Below are positions 50,467 to 56,859 of a stretch of 56,859 nt of DNA, in pieces. The position numbers and the translations under genes are program-made. Source of the DNA: Treponema sp. (GTDB lineage: Bacteria > Spirochaetota > Spirochaetia > Treponematales > Breznakiellaceae); NCBI GenBank assembly GCA_031278095.1, contig JAITLC010000104.1, positions 1 through 56,859 on the forward strand, read 5' to 3'. Numbering within the stretch: position 1 is the first letter of the stretch; each line of letters opens with the position of its first letter. The notes under the pieces are model-generated. The model searched no databases and was not told the DNA's origin. It was given only the letters and a program-made list of their open reading frames with translations.

Positions 50467-51444
50467 ATGAAGGTAATCCGCGCTAAGGTTCTGGGTTTTT
50501 GTTTCGGTGTCCGCCGGGCGCTTGATATATGCCTGGCGGAACTTGGAGCAAAGGGCCGGGCATATTCCATGGGCGCCCTTATTCACAATCCCCAGGTGAT
50601 GGAAGGGCTCAAACAAAAGGGCCTTTGCCTTCTTGACGAAGACGCGCTCCCCCCGGTTTTTTCAGGCGATACGGTTATCATCAGAGCCCACGGGGTGAGT
50701 CCCCGCCTGGAAGCAGAGTTGCTGCGCAGGGGAGCGCGGCTTGTTGACGCTACCTGCCCCAAGGTAAAGGCAAGCCAGCTCAAGGTTCGTTCCCTCTGTG
50801 AGGAAGGCTATAGGGTGTTTCTGGCCGGAGAGAAAAACCACGGCGAGGTGATAGGTCTGCAGGCCTATGCACAAGCCGCCGGGGGGACACACGGTCCCGG
50901 CTGTATCCTCGTAAAGAACAGCGAGGAGGCGGAAAACGCCGCGGCTGAATTGAAAAAGAACAGTTCCACTTTCATCAAAACCGCCTTAATCGGACAGACT
51001 ACGATCTCCGCGGGGGAATATGCGGCAATAAAAGAAAGCATAAAAAAATATTTTCCCGATCTCGAAACAGTAGACAGTATCTGTAACGCTACCGTGGAAA
51101 GGCAGGAAAGCCTCCGGGAGTTGTGCGGCATGGTTGACGCCGTCATTGTTGCCGGGGGCAGGGCTTCTTCCAATACCCGCCGTCTTTTTGCCGTTGCCCG
51201 GGCCGAAGGGAAATCTGTATGGCTTGTGGAAGATCCTTCCGGCATCGAAGAGGTCATGGCGGAGATGCCGTATGGCGGCGATAAAATAAATTCCCTTAAG
51301 TCCCGCAGCCCGGAGAGACACATGTCCTGCCCGGTCCCGTATCAAAGCATCGGACTCTGCGCCGGCGCTTCCACCCCGGATGAAGTGATCGATCAAATCG
51401 AATCCAAATTGAAAACACTTGAACCGGTTTCGAAACCCGGTTAG
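50467..51444 (+). CDS. ispH: 4-hydroxy-3-methylbut-2-enyl diphosphate reductase
   Basis: A 325-residue IspH (LytB), the last enzyme of the non-mevalonate isoprenoid pathway, which makes IPP and DMAPP. The three cluster cysteines lie in 'LGFCFGVRRALD' (C12), 'LVDATCPKV' and 'VDSICNATVERQ'. 'IRAHGVSPR' and 'GGRASSNTRRLF' are substrate loops, and 'LCAGASTPDEVI' closes the fold. No clear Shine-Dalgarno site; a GC hairpin lies just upstream. It depends on ferredoxin- or flavodoxin-type electron supply. Confidence 0.95.
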   Translation: MKVIRAKVLGFCFGVRRALDICLAELGAKGRAYSMGALIHNPQVMEGLKQKGLCLLDEDALPPVFSGDTVIIRAHGVSPRLEAELLRRGARLVDATCPKVKASQLKVRSLCEEGYRVFLAGEKNHGEVIGLQAYAQAAGGTHGPGCILVKNSEEAENAAAELKKNSSTFIKTALIGQTTISAGEYAAIKESIKKYFPDLETVDSICNATVERQESLRELCGMVDAVIVAGGRASSNTRRLFAVARAEGKSVWLVEDPSGIEEVMAEMPYGGDKINSLKSRSPERHMSCPVPYQSIGLCAGASTPDEVIDQIESKLKTLEPVSKPG

Positions 51445-51449
51445 TTTTT
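51422..51449 (+). terminator. intrinsic terminator overlapping the ispH stop
   Basis: AACCGG (51422-51427) pairs with CCGGTT (51437-51442), with the TAG stop at 51442-51444 followed by five T. A second inverted pair, AGTTTTTCA with TGAAAAACT, spans about 51443-51493. Confidence 0.6.
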
Positions 51450-51551
51450 CAACGGCTCTTGCAATTTCGCAGGGTTTTAGCCTGTGAAAAACTCTTCCGG
51501 ATCATTGAATTTTTCAATTTGTTTATGTATATTCGTGCGATAGAGGCGCAA

Positions 51552-54269
51552 ATGAAGTCTGTTGAATTAAGCAAAGCCTACGATCCTCAGTCCTTTGAAG
51601 ACCGAATCTATATTCGCTGGAAGGAATCCGGGGCATTTGCCCCGAGGGAATCCGCGTTCTCTCAAGGCGGAGGGGAGAAGTGTCCCTATGTCATCGTAAT
51701 TCCGCCCCCCAATGTTACCGGGGTGCTTCACCTGGGGCACGCGCTCAACATGACCCTGCAGGACATTATAATCCGTTACCACCGGATGAAGGGAGAGGCA
51801 GTGTTATGGGTGCCTGGTACCGATCATGCCGGAATTGCAACCCAGAATGTGGTGGAAAAACGGCTTCGCGGCCAGGGGAAGAGCCGGCACAGCCTGGGGC
51901 GGGAAAAGTTTGTTGAAGAAACCTGGAAAGTCAAAAATGAACACCATGAGCTGATCTCAAGGCAGATGGCCCGTATGGGAGTCAGTGCGGACTGGAAACG
52001 GGAGCGTTTTACCTTCGACGAGGGCCTCTCCAGGGCTGTGCGGGAAGTTTTTGTTACGCTTTACGAACGGGATCTGCTCTACAAGGGGAACTATCTGGTG
52101 AACTGGTGTACCGGTTGCGGTACAGCCCTGGCCGATGACGAGGTTGAGCACGAGGAAATTACCGGGAAGATGTACCATCTGCGCTACCCTGTTGCCGGGG
52201 GAGGGGATCAGTGGCTGGAACTTGCAACTACCAGACCGGAAACCCTGCTGGGGGATACTGCCGTGGCGGTTCACCCGGAAGATCCCCGTTATGCCCGCCT
52301 CATTGGAAAATCCGTGCGTCTCCCCCTTACGGACAGGGATATTCCCGTGGTGTCTGACACCTATGTAGACAGGGAATTCGGTACCGGGGTAGTGAAGATA
52401 ACCCCTGCCCACGATCCCAACGACTGGGAAGTGGCAAAGCGGCACAATCTTCCGGTTATCAATATACTCAGCCCGGACGGCTATCTCAATGACAAAGTGC
52501 CCGAAAAGTACCAGGGCCTCAAGGTACAGGAAGCCCGGAAGATTGTTCTTGAAGATCTCAAGGCCGGCGGTTTCTACAGTAAAGAAACAGACATTACTCA
52601 TGCGGTGGGGCACTGTTACCGCTGCCATACGGTGATAGAGCCTTACCTTTCCGAGCAGTGGTTTGTCAGGATGAAGCCTCTTGCGGAGAAGGCCCTTGCA
52701 AGCTGGCGCCGGGGTGAACTTGTCTTCTATCCCAAAAAATGGGAGAACACTTACGAGCACTGGCTTGAGAACATCCGCGACTGGTGTGTGAGCCGCCAGC
52801 TCTGGTGGGGCCACAGAATTCCTGTGTGGTACTGTCCGGACTGCGGCAAGATTTCCGTAGCCCGTACCGATCCTGCCTCCTGTCCCCACTGCGGTTCAAA
52901 AAATATCGAACAGGATCCCGATGTACTGGATACCTGGTTTTCAAGCTGGCTTTGGCCTTTCAGTACCCTGGGCTGGGAAAATGAATCCTGCAATACCGCC
53001 GATTACAGAACCTTCTATCCGACCACGGCATTGGTAACCGCCTATGACATCATCTTCTTCTGGGTGAGCCGGATGATCATGGCGGGCCTTGAGTTTACCG
53101 GCAAGGTTCCCTTCCGGGACATCTATATTCACGGTCTTATCCGGGACAAGCAGGGCCGCAAGATGAGCAAGAGCCTGGGGAACGGCATTGATCCTCTGGA
53201 ACTGGTGGACGAAGTCGGAGCCGACGCCCTCAAGTTTACTTTGGCCTTTATGTGCGCTCAGGGACAGGATATCCTTGTGGACAAGGAATCTTTCAAAATG
53301 GGTTCCAAATTTGCCAACAAGGTCTGGAACGCCAGCCGTTATATCCTCATGAACCTGGAAGGCCGCAGTCTCGTCAGTAATCCTGCCCTGCTTCCCGCGG
53401 ATAAATGGATCTGCTCCCGGCTCAACAGCGCTGCAAAAATCATGGAAGAAGCCTTCCTCGCATACCGTTACAACGATGCAGCCCTGGCCGCCTATGAATA
53501 CTTCTGGAATGATTTCTGCGACTGGTATGTTGAAGCTTCGAAGCTTTCCACCAGGGAAGGCGGCGACAATGAAAAAGACCGGGCGGTAACGGTGCTGCTT
53601 GATGTACTGGCGGAATCCCTCAGACTTCTCCATCCCCTCATTCCCTTTGTTACCGAAGAGATCTACGGTAAGCTTCCGAATGTTGCCGAAGGGCAGCAGC
53701 TTATCCTCGCTCCCTATCCTTCGTATACCGCCGAAAGGGCAGACCCCGAAGCGGAGGAGAACTTCCGCTTCCTCCAGGAACTGGTAACCGCCGTCCGCAC
53801 ACTCCGTAGCGAATGTACCGTTACTCCCGGCAAGAGGATCCGCGTGCTGGTAAAGGCGGAGAACCGCAGAACCATTGCGCTCAGGGAAAACGCCGCCCTG
53901 GTAAAGCTTCTGGCGGGTCTCGGTGAGCTGGAAATCATTGAATCCTCCGCCGGGCAAACGCAAGCGAGCGAAGCTTCCCCTCCGGAAACCGGCAGTTCCA
54001 CCACAAAGGGCGCCATCGCTCTTGCGGGTACGGGTTTTGAAGCCTTTGTCTTCATTGCCGGGGCCGCGGACATTGCCGTGCTCAGGCAGAAATTCAGCCG
54101 GGAGCTTGAGAAAGACAGAAAATTTATCGCTTCTCTTGAGGCAAAACTCGCAAATGAAAATTTCCTGAAAAATGCTCCCCCCGAACTGGTGGAGGCGGAA
54201 AAAATCAAGCTGGCCGAAAGCTGTAGCCGTACCGGGAAACTTGAGTCTTACATCCGGGACATGGCTTAG
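51552..54269 (+). CDS. valS: valyl-tRNA synthetase
   Basis: A 905-residue class I synthetase charging tRNA-Val. 'PPNVTGVLHLGHALNMT' holds the HIGH-type motif, 'KMSKSLGNGIDPLEL' the KMSKS loop, and the editing domain is seen at 'TRPETLLGDTAVAVHPED'. Cysteine pairs 'WYCPDCGK' and 'SCPHCGSKN' form a zinc site. The C-terminal coiled coil follows an insert of about 40 residues rich in Ser, Thr and Ala. ATG 51552 has GAGG six bases before it; the frame extends to 51459 but that part is unrelated and overlaps the terminator. Confidence 0.96.
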   Translation: MKSVELSKAYDPQSFEDRIYIRWKESGAFAPRESAFSQGGGEKCPYVIVIPPPNVTGVLHLGHALNMTLQDIIIRYHRMKGEAVLWVPGTDHAGIATQNVVEKRLRGQGKSRHSLGREKFVEETWKVKNEHHELISRQMARMGVSADWKRERFTFDEGLSRAVREVFVTLYERDLLYKGNYLVNWCTGCGTALADDEVEHEEITGKMYHLRYPVAGGGDQWLELATTRPETLLGDTAVAVHPEDPRYARLIGKSVRLPLTDRDIPVVSDTYVDREFGTGVVKITPAHDPNDWEVAKRHNLPVINILSPDGYLNDKVPEKYQGLKVQEARKIVLEDLKAGGFYSKETDITHAVGHCYRCHTVIEPYLSEQWFVRMKPLAEKALASWRRGELVFYPKKWENTYEHWLENIRDWCVSRQLWWGHRIPVWYCPDCGKISVARTDPASCPHCGSKNIEQDPDVLDTWFSSWLWPFSTLGWENESCNTADYRTFYPTTALVTAYDIIFFWVSRMIMAGLEFTGKVPFRDIYIHGLIRDKQGRKMSKSLGNGIDPLELVDEVGADALKFTLAFMCAQGQDILVDKESFKMGSKFANKVWNASRYILMNLEGRSLVSNPALLPADKWICSRLNSAAKIMEEAFLAYRYNDAALAAYEYFWNDFCDWYVEASKLSTREGGDNEKDRAVTVLLDVLAESLRLLHPLIPFVTEEIYGKLPNVAEGQQLILAPYPSYTAERADPEAEENFRFLQELVTAVRTLRSECTVTPGKRIRVLVKAENRRTIALRENAALVKLLAGLGELEIIESSAGQTQASEASPPETGSSTTKGAIALAGTGFEAFVFIAGAADIAVLRQKFSRELEKDRKFIASLEAKLANENFLKNAPPELVEAEKIKLAESCSRTGKLESYIRDMA

Positions 54270-54293
54270 GCTGAAAGGATTTAAGGAGGATTC

Positions 54294-54866
54294 ATGACCA
54301 CCGAAGAAATGCTGCAGCTTAAAGGAACCCACCTTGCTCCCTACATGCAGGTTGCCACAGTCCTTATCGGAAAGACACGGGAAGGCGGAGGTAATATGTT
54401 CCGCCACCAGCTTGATACCATGGCGATTCTTGTCGACTACGGGTATATTGATTCCGTGCTGCTCAAGGCTTCCATTGTCCATGACGTAATCGAGGACATT
54501 CCCGACTTTAATCATAACATCCTGCTCAACATTGATTACGAGAGCCACCAGGTCTACGATCTGGTACTGGAAGTAACCCGTAATCCCGGTGAGACCAAGC
54601 CTGAATTTTTGACCCGTATTTACGAAACAGGTTCCCGGAATGCCAGGATTCTCAAGGTTGCCGACAGAATCAGTAACATGATTTCCCTGGGCTTTGTCGT
54701 GAACTACGATTTTATCGGCCGCTACACCGAAGAAACGGTACGCTACATCTTCCCCATTGCCGCCGGGGTGGACAAGGCTATGCTCAACGAACTGGAATCC
54801 CTGGTAAATTCCCGGCGCAAGTATCTGCAGGCCATCATCCCCATCCCCGCAAGCTACGGGGTGTAA
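54294..54866 (+). CDS. HD-domain phosphohydrolase (SpoT/MESH-like)
   Basis: A 190-residue HD-fold protein resembling the hydrolase half of RelA/SpoT. H38, the H63-D64 pair in 'KASIVHDVIEDI' and D124 in 'KVADRISNMI' supply the metal-binding set; 'EFLTRIYETGS' lies between. It may degrade (p)ppGpp or a related nucleotide. AAGGAGG precedes the ATG. It lies 24 bases after valS, so it is probably co-transcribed; a perfect promoter for the next operon starts 36 bases after its stop. Confidence 0.82.
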   Translation: MTTEEMLQLKGTHLAPYMQVATVLIGKTREGGGNMFRHQLDTMAILVDYGYIDSVLLKASIVHDVIEDIPDFNHNILLNIDYESHQVYDLVLEVTRNPGETKPEFLTRIYETGSRNARILKVADRISNMISLGFVVNYDFIGRYTEETVRYIFPIAAGVDKAMLNELESLVNSRRKYLQAIIPIPASYGV

Positions 54867-54901
54867 CCTAATCACATCCTTCCCTGTTTTTACTATTTTT
54901 C

Positions 54902-54930
54902 TTGACAAATTGAAATTTCAGGATTATAAT
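54902..54930 (+). promoter_or_regulatory. perfect sigma-70 promoter
   Basis: TTGACA (54902-54907), exactly 17 bases, TATAAT (54925-54930): both boxes match consensus at every position. The start would be near 54937, giving a leader of about 245 bases before the binding-protein gene. The first transcribed bases are an ATG that opens a 16-codon frame. Confidence 0.8.
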
Positions 54931-55029
54931 TTTTCTATGATAAAGGAAAGGCTTGTTAAAGAACCGTTGGTTCAAGCGCATGCATAGTCAGGCAGCCCCG
55001 GTAAAGCTGGGGATTACTTATTGTATTTA

Positions 55030-55045
55030 CCCCCCCCCCCCCCCC
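55030..55045. repeat. homopolymer tract of 16 C
   Basis: Sixteen consecutive C. Ten bases downstream is TATAAT (55056-55061), and TTGTAT at 55021-55026 is just upstream. The tract therefore occupies the spacer or -35 zone of a second promoter, so slippage would alter promoter spacing. Confidence 0.85.
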
Positions 55046-55055
55046 ATGTCTATTT

Positions 55056-55061
55056 TATAAT
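55056..55061 (+). promoter_or_regulatory. second -10 box next to the C tract
   Basis: A perfect TATAAT with no proper -35 at 17 bases, because that position lies inside the C tract. The nearest -35-like box (TTGTAT, 55021-55026) is 29 bases away. About a dozen fewer C would bring the spacing to 17. Confidence 0.45.
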
Positions 55062-55135
55062 CGCCTATTTTTTATAGCCCTGCTTTTATTTACAATGAAC
55101 CAAACCGTCAACTCCGTGTCCTTTTCAATTTGGAA

Positions 55136-55156
55136 TTTACAGACCTGGTCTGTAAA
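55136..55156. promoter_or_regulatory. perfect 21-bp palindromic operator
   Basis: TTTACAGACC and GGTCTGTAAA are perfect ten-base arms around a single T. It lies 27 bases before the start codon and downstream of both candidate promoters, as expected for a repressor site of the GntR or LacI kind. No regulator gene is adjacent in the window. Confidence 0.6.
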
Positions 55157-55183
55157 AAATAATTTTGTTATAAGGAGTAACAG

Positions 55184-56521
55184 ATGAAACGTTTTACCCT
55201 GTTGGTAAGTTTCCTGCTTATCGCCTGTATTTCCTTTTCCTTCGCCGCGGGGGGCAGCCAGCAGGCAGGGAGAAAGACCGTCCTGCGGGTGGCTCACTTT
55301 TACGATCCCGCGTCGGGGGAAGCCGCCGCCGTGAGCCTTGCCTGGCTTAATACGGTCAAGGCGGAATTTGAACGCCAGAACCCCAATGCGGTGGTTGAAT
55401 GGGAAGTACAAAAATGGGACGAGATTGACGTCAAATTGCTGTCCGACTTCCGCTCCAACATCACCGACCATGACGTAAGCCTTACCAGTCCCCAGCTTTT
55501 TCCCCTGCACGCCGAAGTAGGGGATCTGGAAGATATGGCCCCTTTTATAAAACGGGATTGGTCCGCTGCCCAGATAGCCGAGTTGTCCTGGGCTTCCACC
55601 TATCAGCAGGGATTCCAGAACGGCAAGCAGATCGGACTTCCCCTGGGAAGCCACGCCCGGGTTTTTATCTGGAACAAAGATCACTTCCGGGCCGCCGGGC
55701 TTGATCCTGAAAAACCGCCCAGAACCCTGGACGAAGTTATTGAGTACGGGAAGAAACTAACTATCGATAAGGATGGCGACGGGGTTATCGATCAGTATGG
55801 GTTCGGAATGAATTTGGGTCCCGATAGAGGTACGATTGAGAATACCTTCAGCCCCTTTATGTGGGGTTTTGGGGGAGATTCAATCAATCCCACTACCAAG
55901 GCAGCGGTGTTTGCCGATGCCAATGGGGTTAAAGTCACGGAAACAATCTGGGACATGGTGAATACCCACAAAATCGTCCCCCCCGACGCGGTTACCAATA
56001 CCTTCGACATCGGTGATTATTTTATGGGCGAAAAAACTTCCATGTCCATTGCGTGGGGCTCTTATCACACCGTTCGTCTGGAGCAGGCAGGCTGGGCAAG
56101 GGGTTTGCTGCCGCCTCAGGTAAATGGACAGGCTATAAAGGTTGGCATAGCCCAGTATCCTACCGCAACCGGCAATGACTTTACCAACAGTTGGGCAATT
56201 TCCATTTACCAGAAATCAAAAAACAAAGAACTGGCCTGGAAATTCATCGATACCCTGTTCAAATCCAACCTGAACGAATACCCCGATGCAGGGCTTCCCA
56301 TAAAACAGTCCGAATGGCAAAAGCCGGAATATCAGACGCCCTATTTCAAGGTCTTCAACGAGGCAATCAGGATAGGGAAACCCATGCCCCAGACCCCTTA
56401 CTACGGTGATCTGGCCGACACCTTAGCGGCGGCTCTGCAGCGCTGCCTGTCGGCGCCCAAGTCGGATATTTCGCGTATTCTCCAGGAGGCTCAGCAGGAG
56501 TACAATTCCAAGGCAAGGTAA
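55184..56521 (+). CDS. sugar ABC transporter substrate-binding protein (family 1)
   Basis: A 445-residue family 1 solute-binding protein. The signal peptide ends SFA-AGGSQQ, without a lipobox. 'FERQNPNAVVEWEVQKWDEI' and 'WNKDHFRAAGLDPEKPPRTL' (near residue 165) are typical for this family. 'DKDGDGVIDQYGFGMN' near 195 is a calcium-like loop often seen in it. AAGGAG is six bases before the ATG. A permease gene of the UgpA/MalF type begins 186 bases later with a family A element between. The ligand is unknown. Confidence 0.93.
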   Translation: MKRFTLLVSFLLIACISFSFAAGGSQQAGRKTVLRVAHFYDPASGEAAAVSLAWLNTVKAEFERQNPNAVVEWEVQKWDEIDVKLLSDFRSNITDHDVSLTSPQLFPLHAEVGDLEDMAPFIKRDWSAAQIAELSWASTYQQGFQNGKQIGLPLGSHARVFIWNKDHFRAAGLDPEKPPRTLDEVIEYGKKLTIDKDGDGVIDQYGFGMNLGPDRGTIENTFSPFMWGFGGDSINPTTKAAVFADANGVKVTETIWDMVNTHKIVPPDAVTNTFDIGDYFMGEKTSMSIAWGSYHTVRLEQAGWARGLLPPQVNGQAIKVGIAQYPTATGNDFTNSWAISIYQKSKNKELAWKFIDTLFKSNLNEYPDAGLPIKQSEWQKPEYQTPYFKVFNEAIRIGKPMPQTPYYGDLADTLAAALQRCLSAPKSDISRILQEAQQEYNSKAR

Positions 56522-56533
56522 ACCGGAGTATAA

Positions 56534-56686
56534 ATAGTGTCTGCCCATAATGGATGCCCTGCCCATAATGTAGACATTATGGGCAGACTTCCTTAAAATA
56601 GGTATTTGCGTACCGTTTTGGTACAAAAAGATGCGCACATGCAGGGTCTGTCCGCAAAGTAACCGGCTTTATGGACAGACACTAAA
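56534..56686 (+). repeat. full-length family A element between binding protein and permease
   Basis: The longest copy: a duplicated left end ('TGCCCATAATG' occurs twice), the ACATTATGGGCAGAC palindrome, a middle stem with CCGTTTTGGTACAAAAAG, and a right stem GTCTGTCCGCAAAG with CTTTATGGACAGAC. It could lower transcription into the permease genes. Confidence 0.8.
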
Positions 56687-56692
56687 TAAAAG

Positions 56693-56718
56693 TCATGGTA
56701 GAGAATCATGGTAGAGAA
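56693..56718 (+). repeat. 13-base perfect tandem duplication at a start codon
   Basis: TCATGGTAGAGAA occurs twice back to back, each copy with an ATG. The second ATG (56708) opens the permease frame; the first (56695) opens another frame. Confidence 0.8.
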
Positions 56719-56859
56719 AAAAGCGGTTCCGTATTTTATGATTTTCCCCTCGTTGATCCTGTTGGTTGTTTTTCTGTTGTTTCCCATCCTGACAGGTTTT
56801 GCCATGGCTTTTCAGCGTACCAGCTTTTCGGGGGTAACCAGATTTGCAGGTTTTGACAA
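56708..56859 (+). CDS. sugar ABC transporter permease (cut by window edge)
   Basis: The first 50 residues of a MalF/UgpA-like permease: 'FMIFPSLILLVVFLLFPILT' is the first membrane helix, then 'GFAMAFQRTSFSGVTRFAGF', which matches the usual 'S...F....FVGLDNY' run. The remainder lies beyond the window. The duplicated GTAGAGAA just before the ATG provides a GAGA-type ribosome site. It belongs with the binding protein at 55184. Confidence 0.88.
   Translation, partial: MVEKKAVPYFMIFPSLILLVVFLLFPILTGFAMAFQRTSFSGVTRFAGFD

Larger units (their letters stand above)
54867..55183. other. regulatory region of the second sugar ABC operon
   Basis: About 317 bases without a supported gene. It contains a consensus promoter (54902-54930), a 16-codon leaderless frame (54937-54987), a 16-C tract (55030-55045), a second -10 box (55056-55061) and a perfect palindrome (55136-55156) ahead of the ribosome site AAGGAG. 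Confidence 0.75.

Noticed and set aside
52941-54908. A 655-codon open frame on the minus strand across valS and the HD gene
   Set aside because: It is antisense to two well-recognised genes, has no protein-family resemblance or plausible start, and arises from the codon bias of the real genes.

Overview
The window looks like a chromosome segment of a Treponema-like spirochaete, probably of the gut or termite-hindgut kind. The evidence is a TRAP transporter with a TatT-type lipoprotein and a fused QM subunit (the T. pallidum TatT/TatP/TatQM arrangement), a PnrA/TmpC-like BMP nucleoside-uptake cassette, secreted proteins beginning 'AGGG'/'AGGS' after the signal peptide, a divergent EF-G of the spirochaete/mitochondrial sort, and many sugar ABC transporters encoded without their own ATPase. 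Base composition is balanced. No rRNA, tRNA, CRISPR array, prophage or complete insertion sequence was seen. The organism call is inference from gene content.

Layout. 1-185: tail of an unidentified gene. 302-6607 (+): sugar ABC uptake (binding protein and two permeases), a URO-D/methyltransferase-like protein, a 42-codon stub resembling the N-terminus of a GH127 enzyme, and a full GH127/DUF1680 glycosidase. 6739-13237 (-): RluA-type pseudouridine synthase, an unknown protein with PAP2-like motifs, a DUF554 membrane protein, an MFS transporter, an outer-membrane barrel protein with a lipoprotein, and two small membrane proteins. 13273-18906 (+): metallo-beta-lactamase-fold protein, FKBP isomerase, two-domain NDP kinase, EF-G. 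18928-28469 (-): hybrid sensor kinase, PBP1A, PEGA-like protein, LysM/M23 peptidase, a 2[4Fe-4S] ferredoxin and a small membrane protein. 28580-29191 (+): GNAT acetyltransferase. 29537-30978 (-): an epimerase-like dehydrogenase and a transposase stub.

31417-42347 (-) is a ten-gene run in one direction: TatT, DctP, DctQM, purine nucleoside phosphorylase, cupin, SDR dehydrogenase, then BMP binding protein, double ATPase and two permeases. Spacing is tight except for about 100 bases before the BMP gene. This links an orphan-ligand TRAP transporter to purine-nucleoside uptake and cleavage. 42497-44017 (+) is a promoter, a structured leader with two mutually exclusive pairings, and a decayed DUF4198-CbiM (nickel/cobalt uptake) fusion. 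44152-46520 (-): an exonuclease and a phosphoglucomutase. 47067-54866 (+): yajC-secD-secF, ispH, valS and an HD-domain protein. 54902-56859 (+): a second sugar ABC operon behind a perfect consensus promoter, a 16-C homopolymer next to a second -10 box, and a perfect palindromic operator.

The most striking non-coding feature is at least four families of dispersed, palindrome-rich elements (A to D, about 35-150 bp). They fill most intergenic gaps. One copy (family A, 16711-16837) appears to form the whole 5' leader of the EF-G gene, and others overlap stop codons and probably act as terminators.
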